This document shows, piece after piece, positions 24,601-36,360 of a DNA stretch of 64,000 bases. Below the pieces are notes generated by a model that did not search any database, had not been told where the DNA came from, and saw nothing but the letters and a program-made list of their open reading frames with translations. The number at the start of each line of letters is the position of its first letter. Positions within the stretch are counted from its first letter, which is position 1. The DNA is from Rattus norvegicus (taxonomy: Eukaryota; Chordata; Mammalia; Rodentia; Muridae): contig NC_086020.1 in the NCBI RefSeq assembly GCF_036323735.1, forward strand, positions 85,995,710 to 86,059,709, read 5' to 3'. Position numbers and translations under genes: made by a program.

Positions 24601-25490
24601 TTTCCTCTTAGCACAGCTTTCATTGTGTCCCATAAGTTTGGGTATGTTGTACCTTCATTTTCATTAAATTCTAAAAAGTTTTTAATTTCTTTCTTTATTT
24701 CTTCCTTGGCCAGGTTATCATTGAGTAGAGCATTGTTCAATTTCCACGTATATGTGGGCATTCTTCCCTTATTGTTATTGAAGACCAGCTTTAGGCCGTG
24801 GTGGTCCGATAGCACGCATGGGATTATTTCTATCTTTCTGTACCTGTTGAGGCCCGTTTTTTGACCAATTATATGGTCAATTTTGGAGAAAGTACCATGA
24901 GGAGCTGAGAAGAAGGTATATCCTTTTGCTTTAGGATAGAATGTTCTATAAATATCCGTTAAGTCCATTTGGCTCATGACTTCTCTTAGTCTGTCTCCAT
25001 CTCTGTTTAATTTCTGTTTCCATGATCTGTCCATTGATGAGAGTGGGGTGTTGAAATCTCCCACTATTATCGTGTGAGGTGCAATGTGTGTTTTGAGCTT
25101 TAGTAAGGTTTCTTTTACGTATGTAGGTGCCCTTGTATTTGGGGCATAGATATTTAGGATTGAGAGTTCATCTTGGTGGATTTTTCCTTTGATGAATATG
25201 AAGTGTCCTTCCTTATCTTTTTTGATGACTTTTAGTTGAAAATTCATTTTATTTCATATTAGAATGGCTACTCCAGCTTGCTGACCATTTCCTTGGAAAG
25301 TTGTTTTCCAGCCTTTCACTCTGAGGTAGTGTCTGTCTTTGTCTCTGAGGTGTGTTTCCTGTAGGCAGCAAAATGCAGGGTCCTCGTTGTGTATCCAGTT
25401 TGTTAATCTATGTCTTTTTATTGGGGAGTTGAGGCCATTGATGTTGAGAGATATTAAGGAATAGTGATTATTGCTTCCTGTTATATTCAT
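21671..25490 (-). pseudogene. L1 ORF2 pseudogene (endonuclease/reverse transcriptase)
   Basis: L1 ORF2p makes the nick and copies L1 RNA into the target. The start at 25,490 gives MNITGSNNHY, as in the plus copy. Visible lesions are: a stop at 25,254-25,256, where the plus copy has Ser after AILI; a stop at 24,399-24,401 for Trp in KSWFFEK; a stop at 24,282-24,284; a 1-base loss near 23,083 in the CSWIGR region that shifts the frame; and a stop at 22,936-22,938. The RT core is still readable within 23,058-24,209 (383 codons), including SLDAEKAFDKI and the FADD active site. The C-terminal zinc knuckle (CWGGCGERGTLLHC) and the normal end LIRGY are present, then TAG at 21,671. Non-functional. 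Confidence 0.95.
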
Positions 25491-25520
25491 ATTTGGATGT
25501 GAGGTTATGTTTGTGTGCTT

Positions 25521-26641
25521 TCACTCTCTTTGTTTTGTTGCCAAGATGATTAGTTTCTTGCTTCTTCTAGGGTATAGCTCCTTATGTTGGGCTTTACCAT
25601 TTATTATCCTTTGTAGTGCTGGATTTGTAGAAAGATATTGTGTAAATTTGGATTTGTCATGGAATATCTTGGTTTCTCCATCTATGTTTATTGAGAGTTT
25701 TGCAGGATACAGTAACCTGGGCTGGCATTTGTGTTCTCCTAGGGTCTGTATGACATCAGTCCAGGATCTTCTGGCCTTCATAGTTTCTGGCGAGAAGTCT
25801 GGTGTGATTCTGATAGGTCTGCCTTTATATGTTACTTGACCTTTTTCCCTTACTGCTTTTAATATTCTTTCTTTATTTTGTGCGTTTGGTGTTTTGACTA
25901 TTATGTGACAGGAGGTGTTTCTTTTCTGGTCCAATCTATTTGGAGTTCTGTAGGCTTCTTGTATGCCTATGGGTATCTGTTTTTTTAGATTAGGGAAGTT
26001 TTCTTCTATGATTTTGTTGAAGATATTTACTGGTCCTTTGAGCTGGGAGTCTTCACTCTCTTCTATACCTATTATCCTTAGGTTTGATCTTCTCATTGAG
26101 TCCTGGATTTCCTGTATGTTTTGGACCAGTAGCTTTTTCCGCTTTACATTATCTTTGACAGTTGAGTCAATGATTTCTATGGAATCTTCTGCTCCTGAGA
26201 TTCTCTCTTCCATCTCTTGTATTCTGTTGGTGAAGCTTGTATCTACAGCTCCTTGTCTCTTCTTTTGGTTTTCTATATCCAGCGTTGTTTCCATGTGTTC
26301 TTTCTTGATTGCTTCTATTTCCATTTTTAATTCCTTCAACTGTTTGATTGTGTTTTCCTGGAATTCTTTCAGGGACTTCTGCGATTCTTTCAGGGATTTT
26401 TGCTATTCCTCTCTGTAGGCTTCTACTTGTTTATTAATGTTTTCCTGTGTTTCCCTAAGGGAGTTCTTCACGTCTTTCTTGAAGTCCTCTAGCATCATGA
26501 TCAAATATGATTTTGAAACTACATCTTACTTTTCTGGTGTGTTTGGATATTCCATGTTTTTTTGGTGGGAGAATTGGGCTCCGATGATGCCATGTAGTCT
26601 TGGTTTCTGTTGCTTGTGTTCCTGCGCTTGCCTCTCGCCAT
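25521..26641 (-). pseudogene. L1 ORF1 pseudogene (RNA-binding protein)
   Basis: ORF1p is the trimeric nucleic-acid chaperone of L1 particles. The ATG at 26,639-26,641 corresponds to MARGKRR in the plus copy. A stop at 26,403-26,405 (TAG where the plus copy has a Ser codon in EESQKS) ends it after about 78 codons. A frame from Met at 26,339 stays open for 272 codons through the coiled coil, the RRM (RRSNLRIIGIEE) and the C-terminal domain (YKGRPIRITPDFS). The last residues are in another frame (KELYPRRSKKL...) owing to a small indel near 25,580. Compared with the plus copy it carries 7 extra codons (TQENINK) in the N-terminal coiled-coil part. Confidence 0.95.
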
Positions 26642-27679
26642 CAGATTATCTCTAGTGTTACTTTGTTCTGCTATTTCTGACAGTGGCTAGACTGTCCTAT
26701 AAGCCTGTGTGTCAGGAGTGCTGTAGACCTGTTTTCCTCTCTTTCAGTCAGTTATGGGGACAGAGTGTTCTGCTTTCGGGCGTGTAGTTTTTCCTCTCTA
26801 CAGGTCTTCAGCTGTTCCTGTAGGCCTGTGTCTTGAGTTCACCAGGCAGCTTTCTTGCAGCAGAAAAGTTGGTCTTACCTGTTGTCCCGAGGCTCAAGTT
26901 CGCTCGCGGGGTGCTGCCCACGGGCTCTTTGCAGCGGCAGCAACCAGGAAGACCTGTGCTGCCCCTTCCGTGAGCTTATGCAGCCTCAGGAGTGCCCACC
27001 TGACCAGGCAGTGAGGTCTCTTTCCCACGGGGTCTGGGAGCAGAGAGCTGCTGCGGGCCAGGATCCGCGGGTGTGGGACTTCCGGTAAACACAGGAAGTG
27101 CCCGGTCCTAGAGGAATTCTGCCTCTGTGTGTCCCGATTTCACCAGGCAGCCTTCTTGCAACAGACAAGTTGGTGTTACCTGTGGTCCCGAGGCTCAAGT
27201 TTGCTCGCGGGGTGCTGCCCACGGGCTCTCTGTGGCGGCAGCAACCAGGAAGACCTGTGCCGCCCCTTCCGGGAGCTTCAGTGCACCAGGGTTCCAGATG
27301 GCCTTTGGTGTTTTCCTCTGGCGTCTGAGATGTATGTACAGAGAGCAGTCTCTTCTGGTTTCCCAGGCTTGTCTGCCTCTCTGAAGGTTTAGCTCTCCCT
27401 CCCACGGGATTTGGGTGCAGAGAACTGTTTATCTGGTCTGTTTCCTTCAGGTTCTGGCAGTGTCTCAGGCAGGGGTCCTGCTGCTCCTGGGCCCTCCCCC
27501 ACGGGAGCCCAGAGGCCTTATACAGTTTCCTCTTGGGCCAGGGATGTGGGCAGGGGTGGGCAGTGTTGGTGGTCTCTTCCGCTCTGCAGCCTCAGGAGTG
27601 CCCACCTGACCAGGCGGTCGGGTCTCTCTCCCACGGTGTCTGGGAGCAGAGAGCTGCTGCGGGCCAGGATCCGCAGGTC
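26642..27679 (-). promoter_or_regulatory. L1 5' UTR / promoter region with repeated units
   Basis: From ORF1 outward: a non-repeated segment (26,642-about 26,820); a repeat unit with about 306 bp missing (junction near 26,976-26,980, the missing text being present at about 27,278-27,584); one complete unit (period about 607 bp between CCTCAGGAGTGCCCACCTGA at 26,984 and 27,591); and a partial unit cut at the element's 5' end. GC-rich with many CpGs relative to its surroundings. By analogy with other rodent L1s, these units carry the internal pol II promoter. Confidence 0.85.
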
Positions 27680-27692
27680 TACTTTGTGTTAT
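27680..27692. repeat. Target-site duplication of the minus-strand full-length L1 (right)
   Basis: TACTTTGTGTTAT, an exact match to 20,928-20,940. Confidence 0.9.
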
Positions 27693-30292
27693 ATCAACAG
27701 CAGAATTTCTACTGAGATGGGAGAGCCTCCATCATGCGGAAGACTCCTTTGTGGCTGTATCTAGGAGTTGTACATGCCTTGGCAGTGGTATGGCTCACCC
27801 AATCTGTGCATGAGTATATCAAAAAACATGTGGGTGCTGAGACAAATACCACAGCTGCTAAATGGTGATAGGTTTAAATAGTTCCAAAAGCTACAACCAA
27901 TAAACTCTCCAAGTTTATTTGGTCTTCGTCAAAGCAATCAATATCATATTTTCAACATTTTCTTCCAGGAAGGGTATTTTCCAAAAATAAGAACCAATTG
28001 TCACTTTGACATTTGCTTTACAAACTGATCAGATATGTTGACTTCCCTGTTATATTTCACCCTTTAAAGAAAACACATTGTCCAGATAAAGTGTAACTAA
28101 CTCAGTGGCTGGAGAGGTTTTAAGACAGGGCAAAAGCTCTTAATGTCCTAGTAAAATCAGATTGTGGGTTCAGCTCTTTGCTCCCTTAAACATATCTTGC
28201 TGTGACAACGAATTCTACATACTAAGGACCAAATACAATGATTTCTGACAGTGAAAAGAATTCCTCTACAGGATTTTGAATAAATTATTTTACTAAGCTC
28301 CTGGCAAATGTTTAAATGGGTTCTTACATCAATCTCTAACATTAAAAATTAATCATGATAAAAGAAGTTCTCATTACTGGACTGCAGGTGGACCATTTCA
28401 TCAAAAAGTAGACAATTTTAGACCATTATTAACAGAGTTTCAAACATGAAGGGAAAGTCATGGGGTTTGTTTGCAATGGGCTTTTCCCACTTTATGTTTA
28501 AATTTAAGAACAGAGTCGGTGTATTTTCACTTTAAAATTGAAATTGTGTCTTGTAAAAATGTATGCTGTCTGCTGCAAAAATCTGCAGTGAATCATTGAC
28601 CTGCTTAGATCTGCAGTGCTCACTCAACAGTTTGTACAAATGGGTAAGGACAAGAAAGCAGACTCAAGTCTGACCACTCAGTTCAGTCCCAGACAGAGGA
28701 AAGCATGCATTGGCCGAGTTAGAAGCCTGCTTCAGAAAATGACCTAGGCCTGACTATGGGCAGCACCAACAGCAGAATTTGTGGTGAGGCTCAGTATTAG
28801 GTTAAAGTGTGGACCCCCTTCTGTAAGTGGTAATACTCACGATGAAAACAGCAGAACTCTCCCAAGCTTGGCCTCTTGTGGACGTGGGATCCCCAGTGAC
28901 GACCTGAGCAATGGGCTCTCTGTGATTACAGGAAACCCATGGCAATATTTAAGAGAACGAAAAGGATTAAAGCACCTAGGTTATAAACTAGCTCTATATC
29001 CATGTGATATTGAAGGGTGTTGTAGACCCACACTTCATACTTTTACCTTATTATCATGACTGCACTTTCTACCTGATATAAAAGATGGCAGGGAGAGTAA
29101 ACCTCCCAAAGGTGGAGACTTGCTCCTTATCCTAACAGTTACCTCAGAGCACAAAACCCTACATTAATCTGCCTATTTATCAACTCCCAGTGGCAGAGGC
29201 CCTTCTAATGAGTAACATCAGGATACACTACACCACAAGGACAAATGAATTTTGCTATGCGATGCATAAGTGGGAAGTAAGGGGTTTCACACAAGTGTAG
29301 TGCTCCAAGTAACAAGTTTAATTCCCTCAAACAATACATAAAGCTCTGACAAACATCATTTACAGAGAGAAGGAGCTAAGGCTATCACTGCAGATAAAAT
29401 TATGCATCTCAGTTATTCTGACACCCAAGGCAACTATGTGACACATATGCTAGGATCAAGAGTTCTGTGGGTGAACAGTCTATAAAGTGCCAGGATGTGA
29501 AAGCCAGCTGCTTCACAGATCCCTAGATGATTAATCCAAGAGTAGCAACTCAGTCAATTGCAGTCTTAAGAGTAAAGGGAAAGTCTTCACTGTCTTTAAT
29601 ATTATTCATTTGTTTGCTCTTACAAAACAGTTTTCCCAATACACAGGGAACATGACAGGCATGTGCATCAGATCAATAAGTGTTACTAAGCAAGCATAAA
29701 TCTGAACCCTGAATCAACACCACTTAATTTTCCATTCTCAACTTAACCTTGCATGTTGTCAGAGACAGATATGTACTTGGTTTTCAGAAAATGGTTCTCT
29801 TGATGCTCTGCCAAAGGCCTGTAGAGTATGATCAGAAAATAGCAGGGAATAAAGCAAAATGTGTATGGTCTGCTAGTCAATCATCACTCTGAGGGTCAGT
29901 CTCCTACCCCTTTAGATTCTGGAAGATATGGTCCTCATTTTTACCATGGTCAAGTCTCTGTCTGTTTGGATTTGTAAATTACTGCCATGTTTTTCCCATC
30001 AGTTGCCTTTGGACCTGAAGCCAGACTGTGATGTTCCTGGTCCTCTCTTAAGATAGAGTTGCTTAATAGGAACTGATGTGTGCTCATCTGGAACATCCGG
30101 GGACTCTAGTGTCCACTTGCAAGTGAGCAACATCACAGGAGGTGACTGGTTTGCAGATAGAACAACATGGACCACTGTGGAGAAATGAATTCAAAGAGCA
30201 CAAGAAAGCAACTATGAAATTAACCTCCAATGAGCCACAGGCAGGAGGCTGATGAGAAAACAAATGCAAGACAGGCCTTCCACCTTCCTGTG
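27693..30292. other. No recognised feature
   Basis: Mixed composition with no recognisable gene or confident repeat. The longest frame (92 codons at 28,781-29,059) has no motif I know. Confidence 0.35.
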
Positions 30293-30300
30293 TTGCAGAC

Positions 30301-30499
30301 CAATGATTCTCAACCTTCCTAATGCTGCGACACTTTAATACAGTTCTTCATGCTATGGTGACTCCCACCATAAAATTATTTCATTGCTACTTCATAGCTA
30401 TAATGTTGCTGCTGTTATGAATTCTAATGTAAATATCTGATATTTGGGATAGCTGATGAGACCCCAGTGGGGTCAATATCCACAGGTTGAGAGTCACTG
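30301..30499 (+). mobile_element. URR1-type hAT (Charlie) DNA transposon
   Basis: About 199-bp non-autonomous element with terminal inverted repeats: CAATGATTCTCAACCTTCCT at the left and GGTTGAGAGTCACTG at the right. Internal words such as GCTGCGACACTTTAATACAG and ATTGCTACTTCATAGCTATA are typical. The 8-base flanks TTGCAGAC (30,293-30,300) and TTGTAAGC (30,500-30,507) agree at 5 of 8 positions with only transitions differing, as expected for an old hAT 8-bp duplication. No transposase. Confidence 0.85.
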
Positions 30500-30507
30500 T
30501 TGTAAGC

Positions 30508-30929
30508 CAAAACAGTGGGCCACTGGAAGTAAGACAGAGTTATCTTTAGTGCATGAAATCAGAAAGTGAAAATAAGGTACATGACCAAAAAAACAAGGCA
30601 ACTGTGAGTCATCTGTGACAGGCTTTCTTATTAAAGACACTTCTCAACAGAAATGCCACATTGTCCTTTTGCCTGTTTGTTTTTATTTTCATTTGTGTGG
30701 TTTTATGGGGTCTTTTATTCATTTTTCCATTGCTTTTTTATTTAAAGAAGGAGAGAAAGAACATAAAGTTTGGTGGGGAGGGTCTTAGAGTTTGGGGAAA
30801 ACCATAATCAAAAAATATTATGTAAATATTTTAATAGAAAAGCCATATTCATTCTTAAACATAATAGACTGAGCTCCAGTTACATCCCAAGACTTGTTCC
30901 CTACATACATTGACATGACACCGATGAAA
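30508..30929. other. No recognised feature
   Basis: AT-rich, nothing identified. Confidence 0.4.
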
Positions 30930-31075
30930 GTATCAGCCTCATTGCCACGCCTGGGGACCTGAATTTGATCCCTGGGAATTATATGGTGGAAGAGGAGAAC
31001 TTACTCTGTTCTTTGACCTGAACATGTATGCCATTGTGTATACATGCATACATGCACAAATAAATGTAAAAACGT
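30930..31075 (+). mobile_element. B3-type SINE
   Basis: Diverged tRNA-derived SINE: GGGGACCTGAATTTGATCCC (B-box region), ATATGGTGGAAGAGGAGAAC, a TTTGACCTGAACATGTATGC stretch and a tail of ATAAATGTAAAAA. Confidence 0.65.
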
Positions 31076-34059
31076 TCTAATGAAGAAAGAATATCCTGCA
31101 GTCTCTGCCTTTGTGGCATCTACTGAGTGGGAAGATTGATAGTTGAACATGTGGTTCTCTGTCGCTATAAGTGTAAGAGACATCTCGTGTTTGTTTCATG
31201 TCACAGCATTAACCAAGCACTTCTTTCCTCAGTTGCATCTTCAATATCCATGACACACAGGGATTATGCTTACTACTAAACAGAAGAAAGCACATTAAGT
31301 CAGGAAGTGACTGAGAATAACATTTTCTGCACCCTCTTTAAAATGTACTAACTTACACTCACTTTGAAGGACTACTGTGAAACAGAGGACATGCAAAGTG
31401 CCCCGAATGACATCTGCCATGTGCCCCATATCAAGTGTACACAGAGACATGTGGCCCACATCAGGGATCCTCAGAGTATCCTTTGGTTTATCTTTCATTG
31501 TCAGACAACTTTGCCAGACATGCTTTGGCTTATAGACAAGAGAGGAAAGGATGACAGAAAAAGGATCCGGCACAGGATACATTTACCTTTAGATGACTTG
31601 TGAGCATCAGAGTAGAAGAAAGAGCCGTTGCTTTAGAAAGAAAATTAGTCTGGAGTGAGGACAGTGAAAGAGAGGCTTATTTTCTGGTTATCAAAATTGT
31701 CAAGCAAATTGGTGTTTATACCTACGGTTTTGCATACTGACTGTCACAGAGTCAGAGCTACAGAGTCTTTAAGCATGTTTCCAATATCACAGTGTGGCAT
31801 ACAAACTTTGATGCTCTCAGTATTTCCTGCCGAGAAGAATCCGCTCCTGGAAATGCTGCAAGCAGCGGGCACCACTCATGAATCTGAATGACAGTTTTAT
31901 TAAAATTGTCTCTAACCTTCTTGCTGGAAAAAAACTGTGCCAAAAAAAGCATAGCTTTATACTCCTTGTGAACTCACAAAGGCAGCAATGGAAAAATATA
32001 TGATGTACAAATCAAAAACTAATGAGAAAATATCTAAGAGTTTTCCCAGGCAATATGTGGAGAGGTACAGAGGTAAGACTCAGAGACTAACAAATGTATT
32101 TTACTTTCTACTAGTGTGGTCAGTTTTCTTTCCTGGTCACCTTAACATAGACAAAGTTACCTGGACATTTGTGAAAGTCTACAAATGTATTTAAATAGTG
32201 CTTCAGGCTTTAGTTTTGGGTAAGAATCATCATCCCGAGAAACAACTATGAGAACACGGTCATGCATCTAAGACACATGGTACACCCACTCTCCAATTGC
32301 ATTTTGTATAGATTACATAATTACAATGACTGTTGTGCTTTCTGCGTCGCATGAGTTAGCAATGTTCCTGCAGACTTTCAGGTATCCTTAAAGCAGACTC
32401 AGTGCGGATTCATTTATTAATAAGCATCCTTTGCCAAAGAAAACAGCTCTTTTGGCACCTGCAAAGTACAGAAGTCCTGTTGTTCATGGACTGATGCTCC
32501 GCCTCCACCACCCCCATTGAAAGAACTCTTGATCTCTTACAACCACAGCTACACCTTCTCAACCTCTGATGTAATTTTTAGTTCAGACCCTGGAGTTTCA
32601 GCACTGGCCCATAGTGTATGCTTTTTCACAAAAGCTGAATTTAAAAACTGGATAGCTTGAACAAAGAAATTTCTTATAGTTCTGAATATTAGTCCTATCT
32701 TTTATATATTGAACATCCATTATCAAACTAGCTTTACATATCTGGACAGTGTGTGTCTTTTTTATCCAGAAGCTAAAGCAATTTGTGTACCATTCCTAAA
32801 GAATTGGGATATTACACATTTGACTGTATTTTTAATCTTTAAAATAAGTTCAAATTTCTCATGTTGGCAGTTTTTAATTTCAATGTGAAGACCTCTATTT
32901 AGCCTTCTTGCTTTGTCAGACCAAGTAATGATGAATTTCTTATACTTGTTTTTTGGTCTGGAACAGTGTTTATTGCCTTTTCATTTCTGAGGGCCAGATT
33001 TTCTGGAATGCACCCTTTCTTGGCATTTTCTTTATTGTCACAATGTGGACTGTCCTTCCATGCTCCTCTGCCTTCTCTGGTTTGTACACAGGAATCTGCT
33101 GAAGGTCTAATGAGGCGTTCCTGATAAATGACTGGTCACTTGTTCATGCTATTTTCAACATTTTTCTCTTTGTGGTTAACTTTTGAGAATTGGAGGTAAT
33201 ATGTGTTGGGGGGCTTCTTGTATATAGGTGGGACTCTGTGGCTTGATGTGTATGAATCTTAGTACCCACTGTAAATTTCTAGATAGAAAACCCTGTTTAG
33301 GTTTTAGTTATTTAGATGCAAATGATTGAAGTCCACACAGGGAAGGGAAAAACCCTGCTGGAACCTGGATTTCTGCTCATTATCTCACGTTTTACTCCGT
33401 TTCTCCTGCAAATGTCCTTTACATCCCCAAATTCTCTGAGAGACTCTGGACAGAATGTCCACTTCAAGAAAGGCTTTGAACAAGGCTTTCCTCACACCAA
33501 CCTCTGTCTCCTGACCTTTATTACCAGTGTAATAAAATGAGGGTAGATTGACCTCTCTGGCTAAAGTATTTCTTACTAAATTATCCTTTCCACCGTATGG
33601 GAATTGACTAGCAGCAATTAAATCTATGGAAAACGTGTTTGCTTGCAACCTTAACAGTGCTCGCATGACTGGTGTCAGACAGGTGCTAGAAGCTTTCAGC
33701 TCTAAAGTGTTGAGTTCATCATCATGCAAGTTAAGTATAAATTCCACCTTATAATCTTATTAAATCAGCAGTTAGCTGTTAAGCTTGTCTTAAACTTTTT
33801 AAAGAGAGACAGTTTCTAATTAGACCTGAAGAAGAGTCTTTGTAGCTAGTGACTTCTGTGAAAGGGAACAAATCATGGTATGTAGATGAAGGGAAGAGAC
33901 CACAGTGTGGGTGATGGACAAATGCAGGATCTGACTGATTGAGACTGCTTCTAACTAAAGCTGAACTGCGGGCCTGGGCACGCTTATATTTTTGATGAAA
34001 TTTGGACCTTGCCTACACATAATCTGTTCTAAAGTTTCCTGATATAAACCTGAAGACCT
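31076..34059. other. No recognised feature
   Basis: About 3 kb without a nameable repeat. The longest frame is 120 codons (33,385-33,747, minus). It has a Met start but no motif I recognise and no upstream gene signals, so I do not call it a gene. Confidence 0.35.
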
Positions 34060-34072
34060 GAAATCAGTCTTT

Positions 34073-34245
34073 TTTTTTTTAAAGAATTATATATTTATTT
34101 TAGGTATATGGGTACACTGTAGCTATCCTCAGACATACCAGAAGAGGGCATCAGTCCCCTTTACAGATGGTTTCTGGGAATTGAACTCAGGACCTCTGGA
34201 AGAGTAATCAGTGCTCTTAACTTCAGAGCCATCTCTCCAGCCCCA
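34073..34245 (-). mobile_element. B2 SINE
   Basis: Complement of B2: T-rich tail at the left, then ATACCAGAAGAGGGCATCAG, GGGAATTGAACTCAGGACCT and CCATCTCTCCAGCCCC at the right. Flanked by a near-perfect duplication GAAATCA(G/C)TCTTT (34,060-34,072 and 34,246-34,258). Confidence 0.9.
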
Positions 34246-34329
34246 GAAATCACTCTTTTGTGGTAAATGCAGCAGATTTTTCTTAGGATTTCTAACACGT
34301 GCACACTCATACCCAAACTCATACACCCA

Positions 34330-34531
34330 GCCACATACACACTGACACACACACACACACACTCACACATATTCACACATACTAACACACACTCAACAAA
34401 GTCACATATACTCACGTACATATGCTCACACACACGCACACTCACAACTCATATACAAATATTCACATATACATAGACACGTACTCACAGACACTAATGA
34501 ACAGACTCATACTCACACACACTCAATCACA

Positions 34532-34608
<77 letters not shown>

Positions 34609-34612
34609 ACAT
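34330..34612 (+). repeat. Compound CA/TC simple repeat
   Basis: CA-rich text from 34,330, then an uninterrupted (TC)n run of about 14 units (34,538-34,566) and a (CA)n run (34,567-34,612). Likely variable; the alternating purine-pyrimidine tract could adopt non-B DNA. Confidence 0.95.
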
Positions 34613-34620
34613 AGCCAACA

Positions 34621-34999
34621 CCTGCCAGGAAGTTTTCTTATTTATAAAGATAATTCAGGAATGGAATGCAGTTGGGTTTGTGCCTTTTTGTTGTTATCGA
34701 CACAAGGAGATAATGGAAGAAAATGATGAATTTAAGGAAACAATAAATACATATCACAAATTTATATTTGTGATGCTCAGGGCTTATGCTCATTTTCAAT
34801 GTCCCAGATATGAATAGAGGAACAAATCCAACCACTTGTTTTCTGCAAACCTCAGAATTTATTCATATTCCCCATGTGCCCTTGTTGATACGCAAAACAC
34901 AGCTCTCACCTCAAAGGGGATAAGAGTTTCTTTCTGAATAACCCTAACTCAGGTTATGGTGCCTACCTAGGAACACAGATTTAAGTTACCCCACTTCCA
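34621..34999. other. No recognised feature
   Basis: The 131-codon plus frame ending at 34,817 is mostly translated microsatellite. Nothing else seen. Confidence 0.4.
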
Positions 35000-36360
35000 A
35001 TGTGAGGACTGTTTGATGAAGGTTTTATAGTAACAGAATGAGGAAAGTTATAAATTAAGGCACCTTTCAAGAACATTAACTAGGCTGGTTATAGAAAAAG
35101 TGGGAGGGGGGCTAGCCTCAGATGTTGTCTGATGGTATTCCTAGCCTTTTAGTTTGTAGAAACTATGGCTTTGTTATGTAAATAACACAAAAGGTTTTTA
35201 ATCTATTAACCACAGGATGTTAGATCAGACACCTAGGTAGGCAAGGCTGGCTATTTAGGGGATAAACAGCTTTGTAATTAGACTCTATACCTGCAGCCTT
35301 CCCAGCTCTTCACATAATCATTTCATAGTGAGCTAATCAGTCTCACAGGGTTCAGATGAAGGTGTCATTTCTTTCTGGAAACTTCCATACATGTTATAAC
35401 AAAGTAGGGAAGAGTCTGGTATGAACCCCAGATGCCATTTGATAGTATTAACCCCTTGGTTAGGTGGAGCCTGGAAGTATATTTGGAAATTCCCAGTGAT
35501 CACTTAGCAGTGATCACTGAGATATTGAGTCAGTTCCAGGGAAAACAACAAATTAAATTGGCTAACAATGCCCCAAAGATAATAAGGTTCTAGTCCTGCA
35601 ATATTCCAATCCCTCGCTATCACAGATATTCTAATTCATCAGTCAGCCTTGCAGAAAGGTCAGTAAAAGCTGGGACTCTTTTCTGGAATTTTCCTTTGCA
35701 TCTTTTAAAAACTTGAAGCTTCTTTCTAAAAGGAATTAGGATGGCAGCCAAGAAGCTTGTCCATCGCTCCTGAGGAATACCTGTGCGTGGCTAGGACGTC
35801 CATCAGGAATAAAGGTGTTTTAGAGACATCTATATTGAGTACCTCTCAGTGACTAGGATTAGTCTAATTGTTTAACAATTGTCTAATTTCCTAGGAAATT
35901 GGAGTTTCCCTAAGAACTTCCTGCTGAGAGATGAAATGATCGGTCGAGGCCCTGGGGGAATCCAGAGGAGGAACTTAACTCCAGTAGAAAGTCTTAAAAC
36001 TTATCAACTGGCCTTGCTACAGGCTGATCTTATAATGGTAGATAAGGGTGGGGAACACACTTTGGGCAGGTTGCTTAGGCCTTCACATCTAAAACTTCTG
36101 TTTAAACCTTAACATTGGCCTGGGATGCTGGACTTGGGTGTTCACTGGGTCTTCATCCCCTTTCCCAAGGTGGCCACAGGAAATCTTTCCTTCCCTTGCT
36201 TCTCTATTAATCTCTATGGTTCAATTGGCTTATCAAGAATCAATGGCCAAATCTGGCTTTGGGGGCCACAAGTTATGACTCCCAAGGTCAGAAACATGAG
36301 GGATGCCAAGCCTAGTTGCAGATGTCCAATTACCACTATAGGCAGTTAATATTTCCAACT
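35000..36360. repeat. Possible old rodent LTR/MER-like repeat, unclassified
   Basis: Word use (for example TAGCCTTTTAGTTTGTAGAA, TTAGATCAGACACCTAGGTA, CTGGGACTCTTTTCTGGAAT) feels like a dispersed rodent repeat, but I cannot name it or fix its borders. Contains the palindromes listed separately. Confidence 0.3.

Larger units (their letters stand above)
20941..27679 (-). mobile_element. Full-length rat-type L1, dead
   Basis: 6.74-kb L1 with all parts in order on the minus strand: 5' UTR (27,679-26,642), ORF1, ORF2, 3' UTR (21,670-about 20,955) and poly(A) (T-rich at 20,941-20,955). A perfect 13-bp target duplication frames it, so its 5' end is the true insertion end. That end lies within a partial 5' UTR unit. 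ORF1 has a nonsense codon and a frameshifted end, and ORF2 has several stops and at least one frameshift, so the copy cannot make either protein in full. Confidence 0.95.

Noticed and set aside
28100..28180. Possible B2-like SINE
   Set aside because: Only a short GGCTGGAGAGG phrase matches; the remainder does not follow the B2 order.
33385..33747. 120-codon minus-strand frame as a host gene
   Set aside because: No recognisable domain, no splice or promoter context, and length is within chance for this amount of sequence.
34422..34817. 131-codon plus-strand frame
   Set aside because: Mostly His-Thr repeats translated from the CA/TC microsatellite.
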